A stretch of DNA of 64,000 bases from Pseudorhodoferax sp. Leaf265 (GTDB lineage: Bacteria > Pseudomonadota > Gammaproteobacteria > Burkholderiales > Burkholderiaceae_C): assembly GCF_001422365.1 (NCBI RefSeq), contig NZ_LMMT01000036.1:357848-421847 (forward strand), read 5' to 3'. Below the pieces are notes generated by a model. The model did no database searches and was not told the DNA's origin. It saw only the letters and a program-made list of their open reading frames with translations. Of the stretch, positions 26,168-35,987 are shown in pieces. Each line of letters opens with the position of its first letter. Position 1 is the stretch's first letter. The translations under genes and the position numbers were made by a program.

Positions 26168-27781
26168 ATGCAAGAGAGCTACGACTATGTGATCGTCGGC
26201 GCGGGCGCGGCCGGCTGCCTGCTGGCCAACCGCCTGAGCGCGGACGGCCGCTTGACGGTCTGCCTGCTGGAGGCCGGCCCGCCCGACCGCAACCCCTTCA
26301 TCCACATCCCGGCCGGCTTCATCAAGGTCGGCTACGACCCGCGCTACACCTGGCCCTTCAAGACCGCGCCCACGCACTGGACGGCCGGGCGTGCGGTGAC
26401 TGTGCAGGTCGGCCGCACGCTGGGCGGCTCCAGTGCCATCAACGGCTTCAACTACACGCGCGGCGTGCCGGCCGACTACGACGCCTGGGCCGCGGCCGGC
26501 AACCCGGGCTGGGACCATGCCGCGCTGCTGCCGCTGTTCAAGCGCACCGAGCGCCGCATCGGCGCCTTCGACCCGCAGTGGCGCGGCGGCGAGGGGCTGC
26601 TGCCCATCACCGACTGCGACTGGCGCCACCCGCTGTGCGATGCCTTCATCGATGGCGCGGCGGCCCTGCTGAACGCGCCGCGCCAGCACGACTACAACTG
26701 CGGTCAGCAGGGCGGCGCGGGCTACTACCAGCGCTGGATCCACAAAGGCTGGCGTGTGAGCGCGGCCAAGGCCTTCCTGCGGCCGGCGCGCGGGCGCTCC
26801 AACCTCACGGTGCGCACCCATGCGCATGCGCAGTCCATCGTCCTGGAGGGCAAGCGGGCTGTCGGCGTGCGCTGGCGCGCCGGGCCGGGCGCGCCCGAAC
26901 ACACGGTGCGCGCCACGCGCGAGGTGCTGCTGTGCGCGGGCGCGCTCAACAGCCCCAAGCTGCTGGAACTGTCGGGCGTGGGTGGGCCTGCGCTGCTGCA
27001 ATCGCTGGGCATCGCGCTGCAGCACGCGCTGCCCGGCGTCGGCGAGGGCCTGCAGGACCACTTCATGGTGCGCTCCACCGTGCGCGTGCAGGGCGTGGAC
27101 ACCATCAACCGCACGGCGCGCGGCCTGCCGCTGCTGGGCCAGATCGCGCGCTGGGCGCTGGGCCGGCCCAGCGTGCTGGCCATCAGCCCCTCGGTCGCGT
27201 ACGCCTTCGCGCGCTCGCGGCCCGAGGTGGCCATCGAAGACCTGCAGTTCCACTTCTCGCCCGGCAGCTACGCGTCCGGCATCGCCGGCCGGCTCGACAG
27301 CTTCCCGGGCATGACGCTGGGCGTGTACCAGCTGCGTCCTCACAGCCGCGGCTTCGTGCACGCGCGCTCCAGCGACCCGTTCGCGCCGCCCGAGATCCAG
27401 CCCAACTACCTCGACGATGCGCGTGATCGCGAGGTCCTGCTCGATGCGCTGCGCCTCGCGCGCCGGCTGCTGCACAGCCCGCAGCTCGCGCCCTACGTCC
27501 AGGCCGACGAGGCGCCGAAGGCCGACGCCACCAGCGACGAAGCCCTGCTCGAACACGCCCGCCAGCGCGGCGGCACGGCCTGGCACTTCATGGGCACCTG
27601 CCGCATGGGCCCGGCCAGCGACCCCGGCGCCGTGGTCGACGCGCAGCTGCGCGTGCACGGCCTGGCCGGCCTGCGCGTGGCCGATGCGTCCATCATGCCG
27701 TCCATGCCCTCGGGCAACACCGGCGCGCCGACCATGGCGATTGCCGAGAAGGCGGCCGAGCTGGTCCTGCAGGCCGCCTGA
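26168..27781 (+). CDS. GMC-family oxidoreductase 1 (choline dehydrogenase-like)
   Basis: 537-aa FAD enzyme oxidising alcohols. The FAD-binding motif [18 protein letters not shown] opens the protein (residues 5-22). The GMC signature [18 protein letters not shown] lies near residue 85 and the second signature [16 protein letters not shown] near 260. Catalytic histidine is in [12 protein letters not shown], followed by [19 protein letters not shown] at the C-terminus. No signal peptide was found. It is a clear paralogue of the gene at 32746, and the two flank the ABC transporter operon. Confidence 0.95.
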   Translation: MQESYDYVIVGAGAAGCLLANRLSADGRLTVCLLEAGPPDRNPFIHIPAGFIKVGYDPRYTWPFKTAPTHWTAGRAVTVQVGRTLGGSSAINGFNYTRGVPADYDAWAAAGNPGWDHAALLPLFKRTERRIGAFDPQWRGGEGLLPITDCDWRHPLCDAFIDGAAALLNAPRQHDYNCGQQGGAGYYQRWIHKGWRVSAAKAFLRPARGRSNLTVRTHAHAQSIVLEGKRAVGVRWRAGPGAPEHTVRATREVLLCAGALNSPKLLELSGVGGPALLQSLGIALQHALPGVGEGLQDHFMVRSTVRVQGVDTINRTARGLPLLGQIARWALGRPSVLAISPSVAYAFARSRPEVAIEDLQFHFSPGSYASGIAGRLDSFPGMTLGVYQLRPHSRGFVHARSSDPFAPPEIQPNYLDDARDREVLLDALRLARRLLHSPQLAPYVQADEAPKADATSDEALLEHARQRGGTAWHFMGTCRMGPASDPGAVVDAQLRVHGLAGLRVADASIMPSMPSGNTGAPTMAIAEKAAELVLQAA

Positions 27782-27827
27782 TCCATCAGGGTTCACCCCC
27801 GCCGCCCGTCGCCGCTGTCCCGGCAAA

Positions 27828-27851
27828 CTGTACCTACTTCCACGGATACAG
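27828..27851. promoter_or_regulatory. Probable MocR operator upstream of the ABC transporter operon
   Basis: CTGTAC, 12 bases, then ATACAG; the left arm extends to AACTGTACC (from 27826) and the right to ATACAGTT (to 27853). The same arrangement, with the same 12-base spacer and an identical AACTGTACC arm, stands between the MocR gene and the HMG-CoA reductase gene at 37412-37435. It lies 85 bp upstream of the binding-protein start. Confidence 0.7.
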
Positions 27852-27936
27852 TTCCCCTACAGTGGGGCTGCAGCACCGGGCCAACGACAAGAGCCGGGCC
27901 GCCCGTCCCAACGTCCATTCCCAAGGAGACAAACCC

Positions 27937-29139
27937 ATGCCATCGGTCCACCGTTTCGCCAAGCTCGCCGTCGCCGGCGCCATCGCCGGGTCCCTGTGGG
28001 CCGGTGCCGCCGCCTACGCCCAGGACATCAAGATCGGCTACACGGCCGACCAATCCGCCAGCGGCGTGGCCGAACTGGGCATCGCGGGCCGCTGGGGCTT
28101 CGAAGCGGCCATCGAGGACATCAACAAGGCTGGCGGCATCATGGGCCGCAAGGTGGTGGGCGTGGTCCGCGACGACCAGGGCACGCCGCCCAAGGCCATC
28201 CAGAACATGACCGAGCTGATCGACGCCGAGAAGGTGCACGCCGTCGTCGGCCCGGCCAACTCGGGCAATGCGCTGGCCTGGCTGCACCTGCCGCAGCAAA
28301 AGAAGATCCCGGTCGTCGTGCCCATCGGCACCGCCACCGAGATCACGACGCGCTACGCCAAGGAGCCGCAGAACTATTTGTTCCGCGTGTCCATGGTCGA
28401 CCGCGAGCAGGTGGCGCTGCTGGGCGCCTACGCCGTCAAGGCCTCCAAGGACAAGAAGATCGCCATCCTGGCCGACTCCACCGGCTACGGCCAGGGCGGC
28501 ATCAAGGACGCCACCGACATCCTGGCGCTGCACGGCGTGACGCCCGTGGCGACCGAGAAGTACGGCCCCAAGGACACCGACATCACCTCGCAGCTGTCCA
28601 AGATCAAGGCCGCCGGCGCCGACACGGTGATCATCTACGGCATCGCCGACGGCACGGCCCAGGTGCTGCGCAGCATGGAGAAGATCAACTACATGCCGGT
28701 CACCCTGGGCACCTGGGGCAACCTGTCTTCGCTGCTGCCCAAGATGGCCGGCGAGAAGCTCTCGGAGCACCTGATCCTGGCCGCGTCCACCACCGAAGAC
28801 ACCAACGCCAAGACCAAGGCGCTGGGCGAGCGTGTGCGCAAGAACTTCCCGACGCTGACCACCTTCCCCTGCTCGGCGCAGGCCTATGACTCGGTGATGT
28901 TGATCGCCGCCGCGATGAAGCTGGCGAACAGCACCGACGGCGAGAAGGTCGCCGCCGCGCTGGAAAACGTGACCGGCGTGGAAGGCGTGATCAAGACCTA
29001 CAACAAGCCTTTCACCAAGACCGCGCACGAAGGCCTGTCGGTGGCCGACTTCTACCTGGCCCGCTGGAAGAACGGCGCCCCGGTGCGCTATGAAGACCAG
29101 TTCACCAAGGCACTGACGCCGGCCGACCTGAAGAAGTAA
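27937..29139 (+). CDS. Branched-chain amino acid-type ABC transporter, substrate-binding protein
   Basis: 400-aa periplasmic receptor of the LivK/Peripla_BP_6 family. A signal peptide ends at about residue 28 (AAAYAQ) and the mature protein starts DIKIGYTADQSASGVAELG. Typical parts are KVVGVVRDDQGTPPKAIQN and a hinge-region SQLSKIKAAGADTVIIYG. These receptors bind amino acids, amides, aromatic acids or short carboxylates, so the name says little about ligand. ATG 27937 is preceded by AAGGAG. It is the first gene of the livKHM-GF set, with a hairpin after it. Confidence 0.95.
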   Translation: MPSVHRFAKLAVAGAIAGSLWAGAAAYAQDIKIGYTADQSASGVAELGIAGRWGFEAAIEDINKAGGIMGRKVVGVVRDDQGTPPKAIQNMTELIDAEKVHAVVGPANSGNALAWLHLPQQKKIPVVVPIGTATEITTRYAKEPQNYLFRVSMVDREQVALLGAYAVKASKDKKIAILADSTGYGQGGIKDATDILALHGVTPVATEKYGPKDTDITSQLSKIKAAGADTVIIYGIADGTAQVLRSMEKINYMPVTLGTWGNLSSLLPKMAGEKLSEHLILAASTTEDTNAKTKALGERVRKNFPTLTTFPCSAQAYDSVMLIAAAMKLANSTDGEKVAAALENVTGVEGVIKTYNKPFTKTAHEGLSVADFYLARWKNGAPVRYEDQFTKALTPADLKK

Positions 29140-29157
29140 GCCCTCCCGGCCGGCACC

Positions 29158-29179
29158 GCCCACGCCACGCGGCGTGGGC
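29158..29179 (+). terminator. Hairpin after the binding-protein gene
   Basis: GCCCACGCC and GGCGTGGGC form a 9-bp stem with a 4-base loop, followed by TTTCTCTCT. Inside an operon such a hairpin usually gives partial termination or stabilises the upstream message, so that the receptor is made in excess over the permease. Confidence 0.65.
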
Positions 29180-29211
29180 TTTCTCTCTCGCGTGGTTCTC
29201 GAAAGGCGGAC

Positions 29212-30132
29212 ATGAGCGCGTCACTTTTGCAGGCCGTCTTCAGCGGCCTGGCGCTGGGCAGCATCTATGCGCTGGTCGCGCTGGGTTTCAACATCACCCA
29301 CAACACGACCAAGACCTTCAACTTCGGCCAGGGCGAGTTCCTGGTGGCGGGCGCCTACGTGGCCGTATCGGCCGTGCTGCTGCTGGCCGGCAAGCCGATC
29401 ACGGGCGCGCTGTCGGAGATCGAGGTCACGCCGGGCCGCTACTTCGCGGCGCTCATCGTCTCCATCGTCGTGCTCGGCGCCCTGGGCGTGCTGCTGTACC
29501 ACGCGGCCGTCAAGCCCTTCGTGGGCCGCGGCGGAATGGCCTGGGTCATGAGCACCATCGGCTTCGGCATCATCATCCAGAACACGGCCCTCGCGATCTG
29601 GGGCCCGGCGCCGCTGGTCATGCCCTCGCCGCTGGGCAACGCGGTGATCCGCATCGGCGGCGCCGGCGTGCTGCCGCAGGAGATCCTGGTGCTGGTAGCC
29701 AGCATCCTGGTCATGGTCTGCCTGGACTTCGTGATGCGCAAGACCAAGATCGGCAAGGCCGTGCGCGCCGTGGCACACAGCGGCCCGGCCGCCACGCTGA
29801 TGGGCATCAACGTCTCGGCCATCGTGGTGCTGGCCTTCGTGATCAGCTCGGCGCTGGCCGGCCTGGCGGGGCTGCTGATCGCGCCGATCACCACGGCCTC
29901 CGTCTTCATGGGGCTCACGCTGGCGCTCAAGGCCTTCTCGGCCGCCATCGTGGGCGGGCTCAGCAACGCGCGCGGCTGCATGCTGGGCGGCTTTTTGCTG
30001 GGGCTGATCGAGGCCCTGGTCGGTCTGTGGCAGGCCGAGCTGCGCGAGATCAGCATCTTCATGCTGATCATACTGGTTCTGGTGCTCAAACCGGAAGGCC
30101 TGCTCGGCCGCCGTGTGGTGGAGAAGGTCTGA
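29212..30132 (+). CDS. LivH-type ABC transporter permease
   Basis: 306-aa inner-membrane permease with about eight helices. The opening ASLLQAVFSGLALGSIYALVALGFNITH and the coupling region VRAVAHSGPAATLMGINVSAIVVLAF are typical of LivH. The gene starts 72 bp after the receptor gene, preceded by GAAAGGCGG, and its stop shares one base with the start of the LivM-LivG fusion. Confidence 0.95.
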   Translation: MSASLLQAVFSGLALGSIYALVALGFNITHNTTKTFNFGQGEFLVAGAYVAVSAVLLLAGKPITGALSEIEVTPGRYFAALIVSIVVLGALGVLLYHAAVKPFVGRGGMAWVMSTIGFGIIIQNTALAIWGPAPLVMPSPLGNAVIRIGGAGVLPQEILVLVASILVMVCLDFVMRKTKIGKAVRAVAHSGPAATLMGINVSAIVVLAFVISSALAGLAGLLIAPITTASVFMGLTLALKAFSAAIVGGLSNARGCMLGGFLLGLIEALVGLWQAELREISIFMLIILVLVLKPEGLLGRRVVEKV

Positions 30133-31946
30133 TGGCGCAAGGCAAAGGACATGCCATCGGCGTGGCAATCGCCGTCGCCGCCGTGGCGCTGGCGCCGGTG
30201 CTGGTCACCAACGGCTTCTACCTCAAGGTGCTGTTCCTGATCGGCGTGAACTACCTGGCCGCCGCCGGGCTCAACGTGCTGGTGGGCCACACCGGCCAGA
30301 AATCGCTGGGCCATGCGGGGCTGTTCGCGGTGGGCGCCTACACCGCCGCGCTGCTGACCGCTCGCCTGGGCTGGAACCCCTGGCTGGCCTTCGTCGCGGC
30401 CGGCGCCATGGCCGCCCTGTTCGGCGTGCTGATCGCGCTGCCGGCGCTGCGCGTGCGCGGCCCGGCGCTGGCCATGGTCACCATCGGCTTCGGCATCGTG
30501 GTCGAAAAGGTGGTCTCGGAATGGCAGGACGTGTTCGGCGGCCAGGCCGGCATCTACGGCGTGGTGCCGCCCTCCATCGCCGGGAGCGCTCTCAACGACA
30601 GCCAATGGGTCTGGTTCGTCGGTGCGCTGGGCATCGTGGCGCACCTGAGCATCCGCGCACTGCTCAAGGGCAAGTACGGCCGCGCCTTCATGGCCGTCAA
30701 CACGGCCGAGGTGGCGGCCGAGAGCGTGGGTGTGTCGGTCTACAAGTTCAAGGTGCTGGCCTTCGTGATCAGTGCCGTCACCTGCGGGCTGGCCGGCGCG
30801 CTGATCGCGCAGCAGAACCAGTACATCAATTCGGACTTCATCAACTTCAGCCTGTCGATCTTCTTCCTCTTGATCGTGCTGTTCGGTGGCAGCTCGGTCT
30901 ACGGCCCGCTGGTGGGCGCCGTGGTGCTCACGCTGCTGGACGCCTTCCTCGCGCGCTGGCCCACGGCCCAGCACTTCACCTACGGCGCGCTGCTGCTGTT
31001 CGCGCTGTACGCCATGCCCGACGGGCTGTCGGGCGCGCTCGGCCGGCTGGCCAAGAAGCTGGTGCCGGCCCTGGCCCGCAAGCCGGTGCTGCCCGCGCCC
31101 ACCACCGGCTGGAAGCTGCGCGCCACCGAACGGCTCGGCGCAGACAAGCCCCTGCTGCAGACGCGTGCCGTCTACAAGGCCTACGGCGGTGTCGTGCCCA
31201 CGAACAACATCGACATGGAGATCCGCACCGGCCACATCCATTCGCTGATCGGGCCGAACGGCGCGGGCAAGACCACGCTGCTCAACATCCTCTCGGGCAT
31301 CGTTCCGCCCGACCGCGGCAGCATCGACTTCGCGGGCCGGAGCATCGTGGACATGGTGCCCAACCGCATCTGTGCGATCGGCCTGGGCCGCACCTTCCAG
31401 AACCTCAAGCTGTTCAGCGACATGTCGGTGCTGGACAACGTGAAGGTGGGCCTGCACCGTCACATCCACGCCGGCTTCTGGTCCTGCCTGCTGGGCCTGC
31501 CCGCCGCACAGCGCGAAGAACGGGCCGCGCGCGACGAGGCGCTGCAGATCCTCGACTTCCTGGGCCTCCTGGACAAGGCCGACGAGGTGGCCGGCAGCCT
31601 GCCCTACGGCCTGCAGCGCCGGCTGGAGCTGGCCCGTGCCCTCGCAACGCACCCGCACCTGCTGCTGCTGGACGAGCCGGCCGCCGGCCTGAACCCGCAG
31701 GAGACGCAGGACCTGGTCGGCGTGATCGCCAAGATCCGCGACCTGGGCATCACCGTGCTGCTGATCGAACACCACATGGACCTGGTCATGGCCATCTCGG
31801 ACCACGTGATCGTGCTGGACTACGGCGAGAAGATCGCCGAGGGCAAGCCTGCCGACGTGCAGAACAACCCGCGCGTGATCGCGGCCTACCTGGGCACCGA
31901 CGAGCCCGACGAGGACGACCTGGAACTGGAGGCCGGCCATGTCTGA
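30132..31946 (+). CDS. LivM-LivG fusion: ABC permease joined to ATPase
   Basis: 604 aa combining two subunits that are usually separate. Residues 1 to about 310 form a LivM permease (NYLAAAGLNVLVGHTGQKSLGHAGLFAVGAY near the start). A linker of about 25 residues leads to a LivG ATPase from about residue 338. Walker A GPNGAGKTT is near 373, the signature segment LPYGLQRRLELARALA follows, and Walker B is LLLLDEPAAGLNPQ. The reading frame is continuous with no stop or start between halves. Such fusions are known in Burkholderiales Liv operons. It overlaps the LivF gene by 8 bp. Confidence 0.95.
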   Translation: MAQGKGHAIGVAIAVAAVALAPVLVTNGFYLKVLFLIGVNYLAAAGLNVLVGHTGQKSLGHAGLFAVGAYTAALLTARLGWNPWLAFVAAGAMAALFGVLIALPALRVRGPALAMVTIGFGIVVEKVVSEWQDVFGGQAGIYGVVPPSIAGSALNDSQWVWFVGALGIVAHLSIRALLKGKYGRAFMAVNTAEVAAESVGVSVYKFKVLAFVISAVTCGLAGALIAQQNQYINSDFINFSLSIFFLLIVLFGGSSVYGPLVGAVVLTLLDAFLARWPTAQHFTYGALLLFALYAMPDGLSGALGRLAKKLVPALARKPVLPAPTTGWKLRATERLGADKPLLQTRAVYKAYGGVVPTNNIDMEIRTGHIHSLIGPNGAGKTTLLNILSGIVPPDRGSIDFAGRSIVDMVPNRICAIGLGRTFQNLKLFSDMSVLDNVKVGLHRHIHAGFWSCLLGLPAAQREERAARDEALQILDFLGLLDKADEVAGSLPYGLQRRLELARALATHPHLLLLDEPAAGLNPQETQDLVGVIAKIRDLGITVLLIEHHMDLVMAISDHVIVLDYGEKIAEGKPADVQNNPRVIAAYLGTDEPDEDDLELEAGHV

Positions 31947-32661
31947 GCCGCTGCTGCAGATCGACGCGCTGCAGGTGCGCTACGGCGCCATCGAGGCCCT
32001 GAAAGGCATTTCGCTGCAGGTGCACGCCGGCGAGGTCGTGACCATCATCGGCGGCAACGGCGCCGGCAAGAGCACGCTCATGAAGGCGGTCTCCGGCCTG
32101 GAGCCGGCCTTCGCGGGCTGCATCCGCTTCGCCGGCCAGGACATCACGCGTGTGCCGGGCCACCGCCGCGTGGCGCTGGGCATCGCGCAGTCGCCCGAGG
32201 GCCGGCAGGTGTTCTCCGACCAGAGCGTGCGCGACAACCTCATGCTGGGTGCCTACCACCGCACGGCATCCAGGGCCGAGATCGAGGCCGACATCGAGGC
32301 ACAGTTCGCGGCCTTCCCGCGGCTGCGCGAACGCCAGGACCAGATGGCGGGCACCATGTCGGGCGGCGAGCAGCAAATGCTGGCCATCGCGCGCGCGCTG
32401 ATGGCCCGCCCCAAGCTGCTGCTGCTCGACGAGCCTTCGCTGGGCCTGGCGCCGCTGATCGTCAAGGAGATCTTCGGCATCATCCGCGGCCTCAAGACCC
32501 AGGGCGTGACCATCCTGCTCGTGGAGCAGATGGCCAACCAGGCCCTGGCCGTGGCCGAGCGCGGCTACGTGCTGGAGACCGGCCGCATCACGCTGCAAGG
32601 CGAAGGCCGGGCGCTGCGGCGCGACCCGCAGGTGCGGGCGGCCTACCTGGGCAAGCATTGA
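31939..32661 (+). CDS. LivF-type ABC transporter ATPase
   Basis: 240-aa ATP-binding subunit. Walker A is GGNGAGKST (about residues 38-46), the Q-loop region is PEGRQVFSDQSVRDNL, the signature is MSGGEQQMLAIARAL and Walker B is LLLLDEPSLGLAP. It pairs with the LivG half of the fusion protein to power import. It is the last gene of the transporter operon; GMC oxidoreductase 2 follows after 84 bp. Confidence 0.96.
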   Translation: MSEPLLQIDALQVRYGAIEALKGISLQVHAGEVVTIIGGNGAGKSTLMKAVSGLEPAFAGCIRFAGQDITRVPGHRRVALGIAQSPEGRQVFSDQSVRDNLMLGAYHRTASRAEIEADIEAQFAAFPRLRERQDQMAGTMSGGEQQMLAIARALMARPKLLLLDEPSLGLAPLIVKEIFGIIRGLKTQGVTILLVEQMANQALAVAERGYVLETGRITLQGEGRALRRDPQVRAAYLGKH

Positions 32662-32664
32662 CAT

Positions 32665-32740
32665 GAAACCCCCACGCTCATCGCTTCGCGTATCGCTGCC
32701 CCCCGGGGGGGCGCACCAGCGCCTTCGGGCGGCCGGGCGG
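32665..32740. repeat. Comamonadaceae-type GC-rich intergenic repeat with C6/G7 hairpin
   Basis: The gap between the LivF and GMC genes holds an ACCCCCACGCTC start, a TCGCTTCGCG middle, a run of six C then seven G (32699-32711), and CTTCGGGCGGCCGGGCGG. From memory this layout matches a short repeat scattered through intergenic regions of Acidovorax/Variovorax relatives. No second copy was seen in this window. Confidence 0.4.
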
Positions 32741-32745
32741 CACTG

Positions 32746-34365
32746 ATGGACACCTTCGACTACGTCATCGTCGGCAGCGGCGCGGCCGGGGCCATCCTCG
32801 CCGCGAGGCTGGGCGAAGACCCGCTGCTGTCCATCTGCGTGCTGGAGGCCGGCCCGCGCGACTGGCATCCCTGGCTGCATGTGCCGGCCGGCTTCATCAA
32901 GGTGCTGTTCAACCCCGACTTCACCTGGCAGTTCAGCTCCGAGCCCACGGACTGGACGGGCGGGCGCCGCATCCCGCTGCCGCAGGGCCGCACGGCGGGC
33001 GGCTCCACCGCCATCAACGGGCTGGTCTACAACCGCGGCCAGCCGGAGGACTACGACGGCTGGGCCGCCCAGGGCAACCCGGGCTGGAGCCACACCGAGC
33101 TGCTGCCCTACTTCCAGCGCACGGAGCGTCGCATCGGCCCCGGCGACGATGTGCTGCGTGGCCGCCGCGGCCCCGTGGCCGTGACCGACATAGACTGGCA
33201 GCACCCGGTCTGCGAAGCCTTCCTCGAAGGCGCCGGCGAACTCGGCCTGCCGCGCAACCCCGACTACAACGGCGCCACGCAGGCCGGCGTGGGCTACTTC
33301 CAGCGCACCATCCACCACGGGCTGCGCCAGGGCACGGCGCCGACCTTCCTGACGCCCGCCTTGAAGCGCGGCAACGTCACGCTGCGCAGCCAGGCACAGG
33401 CCACCGGCATCGTGTTCGACGGCCTGCGCGCCACGGGCGTGCGGTACCGGCGTGGCGGCGCCAACGGCCGCACCGAGGTCGTGCGCGCACGGCGCGAGGT
33501 CATCGTCTGCGCCGGCGCCGTCAACACGCCCAAGCTGCTGCAGCTGTCGGGCATCGGCCCGGCCGAGTGGCTGCAACGCGCGGGCATCCCGGTGCGCCAT
33601 GCGCTGCCGGGCGTGGGCCAGCACCTCAAGGACCACTTCTCGGTGCGCCTGGTCGCACGCGCGAAGAACGCCGTGACCATCAACGAACTCGCGCGGGCCC
33701 CCAGGCTGTGGCACCAGGTGGCGCGCTGGCTGGCCGGCCAGCCCAGCATCCTCGCGCTGAGCCCCTCGCTGGCGCATTTCTTCTGGCAGTCGCGGCCCGG
33801 CCTGGCGCGGCCCGATCTGCAAGGCGTGTTCGCGCCGGCCAGCTACCGCGCGGGCTACGTGGGCATGCTGGACGACTACCCCGGCATGACCTGCGGCGTC
33901 TGGCAGCACCGGCCGCAGAGCAGCGGCTGGGTGCGGCTGGCCAGCGCCGACCCCTTCGCCGCCCCCGTGGTGCAGCCCAACTACCTGGCCCACGCCGAAG
34001 ACCGCCGCGTGCTGCTGGACGGCGTGCGGCTGGCGCGCAAGCTCTTGCAGACGCGCGCGCTCGCACCGTACGTGGCGGCCGAGACCCTGCCCGGGCCAGA
34101 CGTGCAGGCCGAGGACGAACTGCTGGACTACGTGCGGCGCTACGGTGTCTCGTCCTACCACCTCAACGGCACGGCGCGCATGGGCCCGGCCAGCGACGCC
34201 ATGGCCGTGGTCGATGCCCAGCTGCGCGTGCACGGCCTGCAGGGCCTGCGCGTGGCCGACGCCTCCGTCATGCCCGGGATCCCCTCGGCCAACACCTGCG
34301 CTGCCGCCATGATGATCGGCGAGAAGGCGGCCGACCTCGTGCGCGCCCACCCCCTGCAACCATGA
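32746..34365 (+). CDS. GMC-family oxidoreductase 2 (choline dehydrogenase-like)
   Basis: 539-aa FAD-dependent alcohol oxidase/dehydrogenase, paralogous to the gene at 26168. FAD motif YVIVGSGAAGAILAARLG is at the N-terminus and GMC signature GRTAGGSTAINGLVYNRG near residue 85. The active-site region is SYHLNGTARMG with PSANTCAAAMMIGEKAADL at the end. No signal peptide. Its stop overlaps the acyl-CoA ligase start (ATGA), which suggests that the alcohol it oxidises leads to an acid activated by the ligase. Confidence 0.95.
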   Translation: MDTFDYVIVGSGAAGAILAARLGEDPLLSICVLEAGPRDWHPWLHVPAGFIKVLFNPDFTWQFSSEPTDWTGGRRIPLPQGRTAGGSTAINGLVYNRGQPEDYDGWAAQGNPGWSHTELLPYFQRTERRIGPGDDVLRGRRGPVAVTDIDWQHPVCEAFLEGAGELGLPRNPDYNGATQAGVGYFQRTIHHGLRQGTAPTFLTPALKRGNVTLRSQAQATGIVFDGLRATGVRYRRGGANGRTEVVRARREVIVCAGAVNTPKLLQLSGIGPAEWLQRAGIPVRHALPGVGQHLKDHFSVRLVARAKNAVTINELARAPRLWHQVARWLAGQPSILALSPSLAHFFWQSRPGLARPDLQGVFAPASYRAGYVGMLDDYPGMTCGVWQHRPQSSGWVRLASADPFAAPVVQPNYLAHAEDRRVLLDGVRLARKLLQTRALAPYVAAETLPGPDVQAEDELLDYVRRYGVSSYHLNGTARMGPASDAMAVVDAQLRVHGLQGLRVADASVMPGIPSANTCAAAMMIGEKAADLVRAHPLQP

Positions 34366-35987
34366 TCGACATCGTCCAGCACCCCACGCTGCACCAGGCC
34401 CTGGCCGCCGCAGCACAGGCCTATGGCGCCACCAGCCTGCTCGCCATTCCCGCGAACCCGCAACGCGGCTACCTGCCCGAAGGTCTGGAGCTGAGCTTCG
34501 CGCAGATGCACGCCGAAGTGGTCGCGCTGGCCGCGCGCTATGCAGCGGCCGGCTACGGCCATGGCCACCGCGTCGCGCTGTTCCTGGAAAACCGGCCCGA
34601 GCACCTGCTGCACAAGCTGGCGCTGAACAGCCTCGGGACCTGCTGCGTGCCCGTGAACCCCGACTACCGTCCGCGCGAGCTGGCCTACCTCGTCGACCAT
34701 GCGCGCGTGGACCTCGTGGTGCTGCTGGACAGCCGCGTGGACGCACTGCGCGCGGCGCTGGCCGAGTCCGCGCACCGCCCGGCCTTCGCCACGCTGACCG
34801 GCTTCGCCAGCACCCTGCCGCCGGCCCAGCGCAACCCGCTGCCCGGCAGCGTGCACGGAGACACGCCGGCCAGCATCCTCTACACCTCGGGCACGACGGG
34901 GCGGCCCAAGGGCTGCATCCTGTCGCACCGCTACGAGCTGGCGTCCGGCCATGCCTACGCCACGCGCGGCGGCCTCGCGACCTTCGGCGAAGGCACGGAC
35001 CGCATCTACAACCCGCTGCCGCTGTTCCACGTCAACGCCTCGGTGGTCTCGTTCCCGGGTGCGCTGCTCACGGGCAACTGCCAGGTGCAGACCGACCGTT
35101 TCCAGCCCACGCGCTGGTGGACCGAGGTGCGCGAGAGCCGCGCCACCGTCGTGCACTACCTGGGCGTCGTCGTGCAGATGCTCTGGGCCCAGCCGCCCGG
35201 CCCCCAGGACCGCGACCATGCCGTCCGCTTCGGCTACGGCGCGGGTGTCGAACCTCAGCTGCACGCCGCCTTCGAAGAGCGCTTCGGTTTCCCGCTGATC
35301 GAGCTCTGGGGCATGACCGAGATGGTGCGCATCCTGACCGACAACCATGCGCCGCGCCAGGTCGGCACGCGCGCCTTCGGCCGTGCGCAGCACGACATCG
35401 AGGTGCGCGTGGTCGACGACGCCGACCGCGACGTGGCCGGCGAGACGCCCGGCGAGATGGTGATCCGCCACAGCGCAGCGACGCCGCGGCAGGACTTCTT
35501 CTCCGGCTACCTGGACGATCCGCAGGCCACCGAAGCCGCCTGGCGCGGCGGCTGGTTCCACACCGGCGACATCGTGTGGCGCGACGCCACCGGCATGCTG
35601 CACTTCGTGGACCGGCGCAAGAACATCGTGCGCCGTTCGGGCGAGAACATCGCCGCGGCCGAGGTCGAGGCCATGCTGCTGACCCACCCCGCTGTCGCGC
35701 AGGTGGCCGTGATGGCCCTGCCCGACGAAGTGCGAGAGGAAGAGGTGATGGCCTGCGTGGTGCTCAAGCCCGGCGAAGAGCGCAGCGAAGCCACGGCACG
35801 CGCGCTGTTCGAGCACTGCCACACCCATCTGGCCTACTACAAGGCGCCGGGCTGGGTCTGGTTCGCCGACGCGATCCCGACCACGGCCACGCAGAAGATC
35901 CAGAAGCACAGCCTGTTCGCGCCCGGCACCGACCCGCGCACGCTGCCGGGCATGCTGGACCTGCGGGCGCTCAAGAAGCGGCGCTGA
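34362..35987 (+). CDS. AMP-dependent acyl-CoA synthetase/ligase
   Basis: 541-aa member of the ANL superfamily. The P-loop is [18 protein letters not shown] (about residues 172-189), then [10 protein letters not shown], the A5 motif LWGMTE, the A7 motif [12 protein letters not shown], and the C-terminal lysine region [12 protein letters not shown]. It forms a CoA thioester from a carboxylic acid via an acyl-adenylate. Similarity to crotonobetaine/carnitine-CoA ligases is likely but the acid is unknown. It is translationally coupled to GMC oxidoreductase 2 and overlaps the convergent MocR gene by 17 bp. Confidence 0.93.
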   Translation: MIDIVQHPTLHQALAAAAQAYGATSLLAIPANPQRGYLPEGLELSFAQMHAEVVALAARYAAAGYGHGHRVALFLENRPEHLLHKLALNSLGTCCVPVNPDYRPRELAYLVDHARVDLVVLLDSRVDALRAALAESAHRPAFATLTGFASTLPPAQRNPLPGSVHGDTPASILYTSGTTGRPKGCILSHRYELASGHAYATRGGLATFGEGTDRIYNPLPLFHVNASVVSFPGALLTGNCQVQTDRFQPTRWWTEVRESRATVVHYLGVVVQMLWAQPPGPQDRDHAVRFGYGAGVEPQLHAAFEERFGFPLIELWGMTEMVRILTDNHAPRQVGTRAFGRAQHDIEVRVVDDADRDVAGETPGEMVIRHSAATPRQDFFSGYLDDPQATEAAWRGGWFHTGDIVWRDATGMLHFVDRRKNIVRRSGENIAAAEVEAMLLTHPAVAQVAVMALPDEVREEEVMACVVLKPGEERSEATARALFEHCHTHLAYYKAPGWVWFADAIPTTATQKIQKHSLFAPGTDPRTLPGMLDLRALKKRR

